Source of the DNA: Oxyruncus cristatus
Taxonomy: Eukaryota > Chordata > Aves > Passeriformes > Cotingidae
DNA length: 64,000 bases
Assembly: GCA_013399855.1 (NCBI GenBank)
Contig: VXAY01005956.1
Location: 3,460,994-3,524,993, forward strand
Reading direction: 5' to 3'
Shown here: in pieces, positions 45,341-57,393 of the stretch
Layout of the letters: each line of letters starts with the position of its first letter
Numbering within the stretch: position 1 is the stretch's first letter
Notes under the pieces: generated by a model
The model's input: the letters and a program-made list of their open reading frames with translations, nothing else
Told to the model about the DNA's origin: nothing
Databases searched by the model: none
Position numbers and translations under genes: made by a program

Positions 45341-48300
45341 TTCATAGATATACTGAGAGCAGTGGGAGAGTAGGGAATCAGTCAATATTTAATAACTCTA
45401 TTACTCAGACAGTACTATATGAAATTAATTGAAAATTACAATGACATCTCTGGAAAAAAGTGCTTTTCTTTCGCAATAACAACCAAGTAGTTTGAAGAAT
45501 TTTGAAAAGGTTTTATCTCTTTAATATTTAAGGGAGGCACACACACCTGTGCCAAAGCCTGTAGCAGAATCTTGAGGACACCTCAACTACCAGAGAGTTT
45601 CCAGAAATACTTGTGCCGCCAATGCCGAAAGTTTTCTTTTTCCCATCTCCCTTTCTTTCCAAACCATGAGCAAATATGAGACTGCACTGAAATCATTAGC
45701 ACCGCCCACCGGGCAGATCTAGTTGTCACCACACATTCCCTCTCTCCAAGACAGACAGCTGGAGGCTCTATCTGGACACCAGGGAAGAGCCTGGCAGAGC
45801 ACTTACAGCTTCAACTGCACAGGCTGCCTGAAGCTCCTTTCTCAAGGAAGAAAGAGAATTTCTGAAGGAAGCCCATGAGCACATTCAGTTATAGCTCCTA
45901 CATCACAGTAGTGAAAACTTCTTTTGGAATGCTGCACATATATCAGAAGTTCATAATTTTAAAAGAAAGGTGGGAGAAAAAAAAAAAACCAGCAGAAAGG
46001 ATTTGAGAGGTAAAGACTGTTTCACAGCAAGACACCCAAAGAAAAACTTAGAGAAAAACAAATACCAAGCAGTGACTTGTAGAAGTGCACGAAAACCTGT
46101 CTTAGAAAATATGCATGTGTCTAACTACCAACATAGTCAGTTTCTGTAACTCAGCAGAGAAAGGAAAGGGGGAAAAAACCAGTTTTCACGTATTTAAAAT
46201 TACCAAGCCTGGTATTAAAGTCTACCAATCAATACACTCACAGTACTCTCAAATACTACAGGTTTCCTTAAAGACTGGGAGCACGTCTTTCGTCGCTCTT
46301 CTGTGTCTGCCATCCTCCTGCCAAAACCCTGAAGAAAATAATTTTATACCTTCTCTTCTCAAGCACCAAGCTCTGACTTACAATATAAATTTAGGTCTCT
46401 GAAGGAGTTGGTAATTCTCCTGCCTTTGCTTGTCCCCATCACTCTCCAAGGAGAAAAGCAGAGCAGTGGCACTCTCACAACTTCATTTGATTGGCAAATG
46501 CCCTAGGTTTTCTACTCATCTTTAAATGCACTATGAATCTAATAAAACCTTCAACACCAGTACTGGAATATTTCACACACTGCAGTTTTATTTAATTTAT
46601 TGTTTACCTGACTACTGCCAAACAAGAAGATATTCCACGAAAGCTAATACAGCCCTAAATAAGGTATGGACTATTCTCAAAATGGTCCATGTGTATATTT
46701 GCATGCACACATGTGAGTCCATAAATCCTACTGTTTATTTCTCAATGAAGACGTTTGGTTTGTTTTAAATATTCTGACTGGAGACATTCTGCTTCAGAAA
46801 TATCTCTATAAATATACCCAGGAGGAAATTTGACATATACAGTATAATTACTTCGCTATCTAGACATAATCCTGCATAGAAACCATCTGTTACCTTAAAA
46901 AAAAACCAACAACCTACTCACAACCACAAACACACAAAAACCAAATAAGATTCTTCTTGCACACTGCTTACTATTTTTGAAATTCATATTTTATACCATC
47001 CATGTATAGACCACAAAATCATCACAAAATGGTGATACGCTACTGCTTAAAAAGCTCAGACAATCATGCCAAGATGTACAGAGAAGCCAGGTGTATAGAG
47101 TAACCCTTTCATTCTGCTCTGCTCAGGAAAGAACCAGAACCAATGGAAAAGAGTTCAGAGGCAACAGCCAGAAAAATAAAAAAATTAACTTCTAAGGAAG
47201 ACTGAAAATCATGGGCTGCTGCCTTGGGGGAGAAGACAGCCGGGAAAAGGAGGTGCTAAAAGGGCCTTGCTTGATACACAGAGTGCACAGTTTTGGCTGG
47301 AAGGCACTGCTCAGAGGGTCAAGGGCTGCTGCCTTCCCCAGTAACCCTCTGTCTTTCCAGAGGTGTTTGTTTAACTTGAGCTTCACCAGTAAAGGCTATA
47401 AATTTCCCTGAGCAATAAATTTTGATGCTTTACTACCGTTCCCTTAGCTTCATCCAGCATCCAAACTCTATCTTCCTTGTCACAGGTGAACACAGAGGCC
47501 AGTATTACCCTCTGCAGCAGCATCATTGCACCGCTCAGTTCCAGCTCTTGATGCTGAACAAGTCCAGTACGTTCATCTTTCCCCAATGGTCATAATTCCC
47601 GGTGAGTTCACGCTACTTGCAGACCCTTTTCAGTTCGCTCCCAACTCTCCTGAAGCCCAATACACACAGTTGGACACGTATCTGTTATCTTCGAGGCTGC
47701 TTTTCCATTTATCCACCCAGCACAGTGCTTGCCTTTTCCAGAGCAGTCAGGCACCCGGGCTCCCGTGCAGCTGCCACCCCCTCTGCTCATCCCACCTCGT
47801 TTCTGTCACTGCTGCTCACCAGCTGACACTGGCACAGCCGGGTGCAGTGTGTGGCATCCTGCTAAACTGCGTCCCCTGGTCTCAGACCAGGTTTGCAACT
47901 TGTCACGATGGCTTTGATTTCCGGTTCTCTTCTCCAGCACACATACAATCCCTTCCAAATAGCTAACTTCTGTATTTGCAAGAATGCAAGATCAGGTCAG
48001 ATATTAAGATCTCTCAGATTAATTGTAATTAAGCCCCATTAGGGACCTTGCGGAAACTTTTTCCCCCAGAAGTCCTTAGGAAAAGGCTGACAAGACTTCT
48101 GTTTGAAAGAACATAGTTACGTGTGACCCTGCTCAGTGCTGACTTGCTGAGAGCCTTTGGGACACACTTCATGGGGGCACAGAAACAAGGACTCTTGCTC
48201 TGTTCACACTTTCACCTGTTGCTGTGTGTCAGAGTGACGACGTGCTGCAACCAGCTGCGGCAGCTGTCTCAGCAGCAAACACTCCAAGCACCAACCGAGC

Positions 48301-51300
48301 TTAAAGGACCTCCTGCTCCAACCCACAAGTCCTTGCTTTCATGTCCTAAAGGACTCCCCACTTTATCCCCTGTTCCCAAGGGAGTGGGAGAGTGAAAAGG
48401 TTGGATGCTGGTCACAGGGAGCACTCGACCACCTCTGCAGATGCAGAGCCCTTGTGCTTCCACATCGTTGGAGCACTTGCTTCCTACTCCTTACCCTGCT
48501 CCTATTGCTTCAGAACTCAAACAGAATTTAGCTTCTTTTCCTACAAACCCCTCTTTCCTACAGATTGATGGGGTTTGATTGATCCCTAGTCTCTCCAGAC
48601 TTATACCCTGTCTTCCAAAGGAAGGCTCACACTTCACACTTAATGCAAGGCTCCACATATTAATAACTTACAAAAGCCATACAAAAACCTTCGACCTGCT
48701 GGAAGCCATAACCTATTGATTTAACATTTTGTTCACTACTACCAACCAATAAAAGGATAAAACCAAGGCACTATATCACAAACTGTCACCAGCATCTCAG
48801 AAAAACTGGATCCTTTTTGGATCAACAGAAGCATGAAGGCTCACACAAACTCATATTTCATGCCTGCCCTGAACCTCAAATCACCTCCCTTTATCAGCTT
48901 TCAGCCCCATCCCACTCCCCTCACCTGCACACAGAACAGGACAAATGACAGATGGGATAATTAAAAAGCTTTGAGTCAGTAAGTGCCTGAGTATAAGGGT
49001 TTGTCAATTAGTACACTTACAAACAGAAGGGCTGAAAGACAATCTAAATAACAGCACACGATCTCCAAACTCAGCTCTGAAGTTTCAAAACAGCCTTCTT
49101 GTCACCCCCAAACATCAAACAACCATGCCTGAAGCTGGATGTATGTTCCCTTTTTTGATCAACATATCTCTGCTCCTGCCCTGTCCTAATTGATGCATTA
49201 CCTTGAGTTGTCACATCCAATTATACGTGATGGGACACAGGAGGAAATGAATAATGTACCCCACTTTGATATGAACAAATTCATCTGTTTAGATGGAGAA
49301 CAGGAAAGCAAAAATGTACCAAGCAGCAGTTTACTTGAGTCCTTGCATCATTGTTAATATTGCTGTTGTTATTATTATGTGTAATAATGTGTTTATGTTT
49401 ACTTCCCCTCTCACTGAAGCATAACAAAACAGCCAAAGTTAAAAAGAGATTCATTTCCCCACAAAAAGCATTTAGGAAAGCTTCCATAGACCTTTATTTC
49501 CAAATTCTACAACAATTAAATGGGTCGCTTCAGCATTGCTTGGCACTGAACTATCAGTTACCAGATGCTCTTCATATTTCTTTTGAGAAATGAAGGACGT
49601 GGGGAAGAAGGGACCTTCTTTGCTGGCTTGGCTTTTGACTAAACAGATTTTTTTTTTCCCCCCTGTCGTTGTACAAACTGAATGTACACAGATAGCGGAA
49701 TACAGGCCTTAAATCAAAGAGCCAAAAAAGTTAATTAAATCTCTCATTAATTGAAATCTGAGCTAGACAGCTTCCTGCTTACTCATGGTGAGGAGTAAGA
49801 ATAGGGCTTAGAGAATCACAGCTTCCTGAAGATCATTCCCTGTGGCCAGAGCCAGGAGAAGATGGTAAGAGCGGGGTGCATTCATCTTCCTTTTCAAGCA
49901 CATGCATATTCCCTCACTCCTCTAAGAGTAAATGCTAGACAGATTCTCTTGTAGGTCTCTGGGTTGTGCTTCACACTTTTTTCCATTTCTGCATTCCCAC
50001 CAGGGTTCGTGGGACCACATGCAGATCAACTAAGGAAGGAATCCAGCCCTCTGCTTTTATTTTTACCCGTTGTGCTTTCACCATAGCTGGGTGAGTGAGA
50101 AACCATCTGCTTCCTTGGGATGAAAAGGCGGGAGAGGGAGCTACAGTTTCCAGAGGAATGTATCTTTTGAGATACAGCATCTGTCCTTTCTGTTCCTTCT
50201 GATTTATAGGAATTTCAGTGTGGGCCAAATTCACAGCTACATTAGGAATAAGAGTAGCCTAATGTGAGGCTGTACCCAGAATGAATTTGGCTCAGTGACT
50301 TCAGCTCAGTCATTCTCAAGGGTGATATTTCAGAGCATTTGATCCATGATGCATAGTAGGTGAACTTACACTGATGCAGTAGGTGACTTTCTAATTCCAT
50401 TTATGCTCAGGCCATCCTGTTTTCTGCCATTAAAGAACAGGGTTTAGCTGAAGCTATTTAGTTTGAAGGATTAGATAAGAAGGGTATGTAACTTTCCTAA
50501 TCAGAAATACTTCACGCTGGGATTTTGCACAGGAACATTTTTAGTGCAGCACAGAATCCTTGGACATACAATCTGATAAACCTTCACAATTGAAGGCAAC
50601 AATCTTTCTCTTGACTGAGAAAGAATGATGTGAGGAAGCAGTCAGAACTAAAAATCTAATCTTTCTGATACATATGAATTTCAAGAATTTTTCAGCTTGA
50701 AAATTGTTATTACTGTTACAGACAGGATTCCAGACACATGTATAAGACTGACAGATTTTTCACATCACAAATATAGTCACTGCAAACGCAGTTCAAATAA
50801 CAGCCTTGATCTCCTCACTTTCTAGATAGTTGCTTTAATTTGAAATCATCTTTTTAAAGCTTCTTGGAGATCTTCAACCTCCTTCCTTACTGAAAATGAT
50901 CTGACAAAGCCTAATGAACAAACTAACCAGCTCCCTCTATTTTCCCTTCAGTTATTTACATGATAGTCAATGTCCAGATTTGTTCATAATTTTGAACAAA
51001 CGTGTTCACATAAATTTCAGCCTTTGCAGAGGAATGTGTATTATCCTTAACACTGATCTGCCCAAATTCCCAAATCCTGCGTTCTTGCTGAGATGAAGCC
51101 AGGAATGGTGGGAACAGTGAGGCTGTCCAGGGACCAGAGAGCTGGGATGATGGAGGTGACTGTCAAGGTTGTTCACTTGCTAGTGGGCAGGCAGCACTGA
51201 TACCTCCCTGACCCTGCTTCCCTTGCAGCCAGGTGGTCTGCAAGATTCTTGGACAGCAAAGTGCTAGTTCTGCCCTAGCTAATATAAAAAAAAAATATAT

Positions 51301-51559
51301 TTCTATTAATGACTGTTTATTCTGTTCAGAGATACACACACATAGAGGAGTTTGGCAAATGGCACTTTGATTAATTGTTCTAAGGTAAGTTCCCGCCCAG
51401 CTTTTCTAAAAATTGATGGCTTCTACCATCATTTTCTGTAGTAATTTGAGGATAAAACTGTATCTCTAGTAAAGCTGCAGATGAACTCAGTCATGCAGCA
51501 TGGCTGGTGGCTTCACAGCAATCCTTGCTTTTTCAGGGAAGCAAAATTGAAAGCAGTTT
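45341..51559. other. Non-coding unique sequence
   Basis: No gene, RNA gene or known repeat recognised. The longest open stretch is 146 codons (47526-47966, plus), in a C/T-rich patch, with no domain or signal sequence. An ATT/GTT-rich tract is at about 49348-49390. Confidence 0.55.
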
Positions 51560-52076
51560 TGTGGTGGTTTAACCTCAGCCAGCATCTAAGTACCACAAAG
51601 CTACTCACTTGCTCCCCACCTCAGTGGGATGGGAAGGAGAATAAGGTAAAAAAATCCCTCAGTCTTGTGGGTTGAGATAGGAAGAGTTTAACAACTGAAA
51701 GAATGTAAATTAATATAATACTGGAACTAATTATGATGATAAAAACAATAAAGGAGAGAGATAAATAAAACCCAAGAAAAAAACAAGTAATGCACAACAC
51801 AACTGCTCAGCACCCGCTGATTTCCAGCCTGTCCTCCAGCAACATCCCCTCGGCCACTTTGGGTCTGTCTTGGCCATGCTCCCTCCCAGTTGTTTGGGAT
51901 TTTTCTGCACCTGCTTGCTGCCAGAGCATAAGACACAGAAAAGTCCTTGACTTAGGGTAAGGACCACTTAGCAACAACCAAAACATCAGTGTGTTATCAG
52001 CATTATACTCATATTGAATCAAAAACATAGCACTGTACCAGCTCGTAAGAACTCTACCCCAGCTGAAACCAGGACA
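51560..52076 (-). mobile_element. Solo LTR, avian ERVL-type, minus strand
   Basis: Read on the minus strand, this is an LTR of about 517 bp. It begins TGTCCTGGTTTCAGCTGGGG and continues with AGCTGGTACAGTGCTATG, TGATAACACACTGATGTTTT, GGTTGTTGCTAAGTGG, CCTAAGTCAAGGACTTTTCTG and TTTATCATCATAATTAG, then TATCTCAACCCACAAG, and ends GCTGGCTGAGGTTAAACC-ACCACA. These blocks are collinear with a very common avian ERVL-class LTR, which I recognise from memory. Its central TATA-containing portion is shorter than usual. No internal retroviral sequence flanks it. I see no clean target-site duplication: the five bases outside are AGTTT on the left and GTGGT on the right. Confidence 0.9.
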
Positions 52077-55000
52077 GTGGTGTGCAAAGAGCTTGGCCTC
52101 CTAGGCTGGGTCTTACAGGAAGGCTCGAGTTTTGCTACAAAACCCCAGTTCTGTCTTGATCTGGGTTACACTCAGTGCAAAGCTGCCAACACAGAACCTG
52201 TGACCAAGGTAATTCTGCACAACGAACTCCAGCATCGAAGCTGGGGATTCTACAATAGGTCAGCAACAGGCTCATAACAAATGGCATGCTCAGCCCTCCA
52301 CCACGCTGTACAGAGGGTTTTGGTGCTGAGCATGGCTTTGGATCCCTGCAGAGACAGCACTAACCTGGTCTGGTGATGCTGCAGCACCACAGCAAGCGTC
52401 AGGAACGCACCTGCCATCAGTGGTAGAGCGCATGGTAGAGACTAATGCGGGGCAGGATTTCCTTCCCAGAGGAAAGGCATGGCTAAGGACCATTAAGCAA
52501 TGCCCCCAGTGCTCTTTCAGGAAATCAAAGGTACGAAACTGCACAGAGCTTCCGAAACACAAGAAAATGGGCAGAGGCTTAACAGCTAAAAATCTGCCAG
52601 AGGCATCCAAAATGAACAACATGTCACCAATAAAGGCTCCAGAAATAAACCTCAAGAGACACAGTGCAGTGAAACAACTGGAGATGAACAAAAAGGAGTT
52701 CTGCTGTGATAGAGGCAGAATGTTGCAGCTTGAGAGCAGATTTCAGACCCCAGCAGTATCATCTAGACACAGGATTTAACCTAAGTGCATTAGCAAGTAA
52801 TAACCTTAATCCAAGTCCTTTTAGCAAGTGATAATGTTGATACCAGCTAATCTGTGCCACTAACAGCTTCCAAAGCTAAGGCAGAAAGCCCACCAGCAAC
52901 ACTTTCCACATGCTGGGATCAAACTGTGGGCAAAATTCAAGTGTCAACACTTGTCCAGTGTTGAAGGACAGTGTTGGTATTCAAGACATCTGTATGGGGT
53001 GTGTAGGAAACAAGATTTCTAGAAGATCTACAGCCTTTTCAGGCAGCAGCTGGAAGCCAGGACACCTGCCAGGAATGAAAGCAACAGGAGTTCTGTGCTG
53101 AACACCCGGATTATCTTCATCCACAACTACTATTACTTTTACAAAAATATTCTGCCAACAGAATTTTCCATACATACTTTAAAAATTGCTTAGCAGGTGT
53201 TTTATGCAAATCTGCTTTGAAGCATTGGGGTCCACAATTAGCCCTCTTGGCTCAGACATGCAACTGGAGTGAAGTCCTTGCCACATTTTCTATCATCTCA
53301 TTACTTAAGCCCCTTTATTGCCAAGGGGATAAGTACTGACTTTGCCTTTGTGAGGAGTGATGGAGGAAATACAGATCTGCACCTGCCAACAGAGTTTGCT
53401 GGGGTACTTTCATTGGCAGGGGATCCAGGCATAAGTCTTACATGAGTACTGCAGGGAGGCCAGTATACGGCACTCCTTACAATTGTAGGACACAGCGACC
53501 TGGAAACTACAAATCACTGTAAAACTGGGCTCCAACACTATCATATTTGTGATGCAGCGGCAGCTAGACTTTGCAGAATTATTTCATTAAAAAAAAACTG
53601 GAAGAATTTTCAATAAGCATACTTATTCCCGTCATTCATTAACAGACCTGCTAGCTAAAAAGGACAAGGGACTTGCAGCATGGCTAATATGTTCTCAGTT
53701 ATGGAAGAGTCAAGAATTATTGTATTCACTTTGAAATGCATTTTCTATCATGGTTGGTGCACAGCTGCCTTTGTTCCTAATTCTCTAGTAATTAATGTCA
53801 CTGAAAAGTAACATTAATCCCACATTACTGACAGAAAGCAGGGAACAAGTCTAGAATTTATGCCCTTCTCCCCTTAACAGGGGGAAGTTTTGACTTTGAA
53901 TTGATTCAAGGGGGCTGAGATTCCAACAGGACTTGGGAAGGTGATTCTCTCAGGTCTGAATTGAAAAATGAGAAAGCAGACCTGCATCAAAGGCATTAAA
54001 TTTGTCAGTGAAGATAAGGATGGCAGTCTGGCACCTAAATATACCTGTGCACTGCTTATTGGTTCTGAGATATGTTTCTCCTAAACAGGTTTGTCTGGAA
54101 TAAAGAGTAGGGCTTTATCGGGATTGGCTTTTCCTCTCCTAAGTTCATCCTTTCCCCTAGAGAGGGGCAGCAGGGCCATCCTCCCAGGGGTGACTGCAAG
54201 GAACACCAGAAGTCTCCAGCTTAAAGCACAGGATGAAAAGTGCTGCTGAAAAGAGTCCACCCAACGAGCAGTGGCAGTGGAAGAGCTGAGAGCGATGCTT
54301 GTCAGAGAGGCAGTGAGAAGGCCAAAGCAGCAGAGAGTCAGGGAACTCCACACCCTCAATCAAAACACAGCCAACCTGCCCCAGAGCCACCGAATCCTCC
54401 CACACCTACGGGCATACAAGAAATGGAAAGAAGGCTTTACACCTTTCTGTAAGCCAGAGGGTTTCCAGCGCATTTGAAAACACTGCTTACTAGTGATTAA
54501 TAATTAGCTAGTTTTGGAAACACTAAGCAATTAGAACAATTTTGCATGAAAGATGTTCCAAATCTCATGATCTCCCAAAGACCCTCAGGTGGCTTGGATT
54601 CCCACAAAGCACGTTGTTCCTATGAAGCAGTGCTCTTTGTCACGTGCAGTAAGCCGCATCACATTTTCAACCCTCCCTGAAAGCATCAGCTTGAAAATAA
54701 CTACAGGAGAACCCTCTGCAGTTCTGATTTTGGAAGTTTTAACTCCACATGAGCAAGCATCCCCCCACTCAGGTGTGGACCCAGTTGCCAAGTGTGAGCT
54801 CAGCAGGTGCCAGACCCACTGTCCTTCTCTGGGGCTGATCAACACACCAAGTAGTTACTGTGTGATCCCATTCCATATTTGCCTGCAATAAAGGCAGTCA
54901 CCTTGTTCCTGCCAGTAACATTTACTCAGCAGGTCAGCATTAAGGGAAGTCATGAGACGAATTTCCCAATCTAAACACAGAGACGCTTCTTGACACTTCC

Positions 55001-55482
55001 CAGCATCAGACTTGCACAAACAAAGGGTCGAGCTTAGCCCAAAGGCAGTGGGGTGTGTGTTCTGCCCTCCTTCTGTGTCACTGAGGGGTTTCTCACAGAG
55101 CAGCCAGTCCCACAAAGACACACCAAAGGGGTTCCTCTGTGTTGTTCAAAGCGGACACACAGTGAGTTGACTCTCTCCAGGTATGAAAATGAGCTCTGTG
55201 GAAGATGCAGTGTAAGTTTCTGTCCCTGCCTCTCAGTGCCTTATGTCACATTGACCCCAAATTCTTACCTCTTTGGCCGACAGCTAAGAAATGAGCTTTT
55301 CCACTCTATTGATCTCTAAATTGTGTTAAAAAGAACACATTTGAAAACCTTCCATGTCCAATAGTGGTTACAAAGGAAGATGTTTGTTGCCCTGAAGCTG
55401 TCCTTCAGTCCTGAATTGGCCCTCCAGAGATGCACCTGTGTGGTTTTGAATTTACAGTCAGGCACCAATAATACACCCAGCT
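52077..55482. other. Non-coding unique sequence
   Basis: No gene or repeat family recognised. A Lys-rich 119-codon open stretch (52420-52779, plus) has no known relatives. An 8-bp inverted repeat (ATTAATGT / ACATTAAT) is at 53791-53818. Confidence 0.55.
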
Positions 55483-55514
55483 AAAAAAAAAAAAAAAAAA
55501 AGGAAAAAAAAAAA
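55483..55514. repeat. Poly-A tract (A19-GG-A11)
   Basis: Two A runs separated by GG. Simple sequence with no associated retroelement recognised. Confidence 0.95.
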
Positions 55515-57290
55515 GATTTGACCTCACTACTTATAGGCAGTCAGAATGCAAATCACCATGGAAATCCAGGCAGCTCATTATGAAGGATGCTAGCTGAGGG
55601 GATGCTGAACAGCCAAGAGTGATAAACAGATTCTATTGAGGCTCATGTGGTTTGTACATTACGAGTTTTAGTATGATACAGATGTAGATGACACTGTAAG
55701 AGGTTTTTAAAATCCCATTCCCCACATCCATCTCTCCTTTTCATTACGAAAGAGAGTAAGAAATCCTGGAGGATCCCATTTTCAGAAATTAGGCAGGTCT
55801 CAGGAAAGCAGACTTGTGCTCAAGACAAACGTCCAGCCGCATTTAAAGCGGATGTGTCACTGGCCAGAGCATTTGCCGTATAATTACTTTGGATCCAATA
55901 AGCAGAAGAGCAATTTATGCTAACCTTTCAATCCCATCCAAGTTAAGCACACTGAGGCTCCTCTCCAAGACAGCACAATCAACAGCAATATCACATCCAG
56001 TTGAATGTATTTGCTGTGTGAATACGGCACTACCTAAGGTGCATAAAACCAGGATTTCCTCAGCTCTAGAAATGGAAACCTAAATACAAATGACCAAGAC
56101 TGAAAGTTCAGAGGAATTCTTGAGCTGTTCCCACTGTAAAAGGAACTGAAGCTGCAGAAAAAGGACTGCCTATCTCCACCAGTTGGTATTTTTAATTCTA
56201 GCCTTCAGGAATGATAGCAAACACCCCACTGAAAGGGCTACAAAGAGAAATTGCTACTTGATACAAAGAACCGCTGCCATGATTAAAAAAATCCTCACTT
56301 GATTAACAGAGGAACAAGTTTGTGTAAGTTCAGTTCAGCTCCTTATGATCTTTTTATTGTGTACAGAGAACTCTTTGCAGAGAAATAAAATATTTTTGAA
56401 GAATTCTCTCTCCAGTTAAGATTGGTAGACAGGGAAAGGACACAGGAGGACTGGTTTTCCAAGCACATTTTTTAAGGTTCAGTTCAAATTGTAAGCCATT
56501 CCATCACATTGAATCATATTTTTTCATAAAAGGCACATGTAATTCCAAAAAATGTGAAAAACTTTCATTCTATATCAATGACGCTCTGTTGTGAACAGGT
56601 ATCAAATGGATTTAAGTGTCCCCAGATCTCTTCCAAAAACAAGAGCTCTGACAAATTTTCTGTTCGCCAACTCTTGATACTAACAAAGAGAGAATTCTCC
56701 TAAGAATATGCTTAAAAAAAAAAAAGTCAAACAAAAAAAAAACAATCCTTGACCTTTCCTATATTTATTTATGTATAAAGTTATTAACATTTGAAAGGTT
56801 TATTCATCATTTACCAGTTGACAGCAACAGAGTCAAAACTATTTTTTTTTTTTAGACTTGAAATGTGGGTCAAATCCAACCATGGGATCACTGTCAAGTG
56901 AACAGAACTATTTGAAAGGTGTATTTCAAAACGCTTGTGCCCCAGCTTCGTCTGCAGCTGGGAAGGCAGTTTGAAAAACAGTGGATGTAATTCACAATTG
57001 GAGCAAAACCACATCATGTCTCCTGGACTGCTTTCAAAGTTACTCTAATCAAAATCACACCTTTTTCAGAGAGGCAACAAATGCTGAGAAAAACATCCCT
57101 GATAATTACAATTCACTGGCTCTTTCCCAGATCTCTCATTATATGGAAGACAGAACTGTGAGCAAATATTTCCTTTTCTTCCTTTCTCAAGGGGCTGTGG
57201 TTCCAAGGTAACTCACTATATCTTATGCAAAGATATGACAGGTCCTCCTTTTTTCAGAGACTCCCCAGAGCTACAGTAAAACAAAATGCA
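55515..57290. other. Non-coding unique sequence
   Basis: AT-rich, with A runs at 56713-56725 and 56733-56742 and a T run at about 56842-56852. No gene or known repeat. Confidence 0.55.
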
Positions 57291-57393
57291 GGGGGGGGGG
57301 TTGAGGATACAGTGCAGTTTAAGGAACATTTCTTCTATGAACTCCAGAATAGGGATGAAACTGGCTCAGCAATTAAAAAAAAAAAAAAAAAAA
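57291..57393. repeat. Poly-G run and nearby poly-A run
   Basis: Ten G at 57291-57300 and nineteen A at 57375-57393. Both are simple homopolymers, and frame breaks are to be expected in any assembly across them. Confidence 0.93.

Noticed and set aside
47526..47966. 146-codon plus-strand open frame
   Set aside because: It lies in a C/T-rich patch with overlapping frames; no recognisable domain.
52420..52779. 119-codon Lys-rich open frame next to the minus-strand LTR
   Set aside because: I considered a retroviral remnant, but it shows no gag, pol or env motif and lies on the opposite strand to the LTR.
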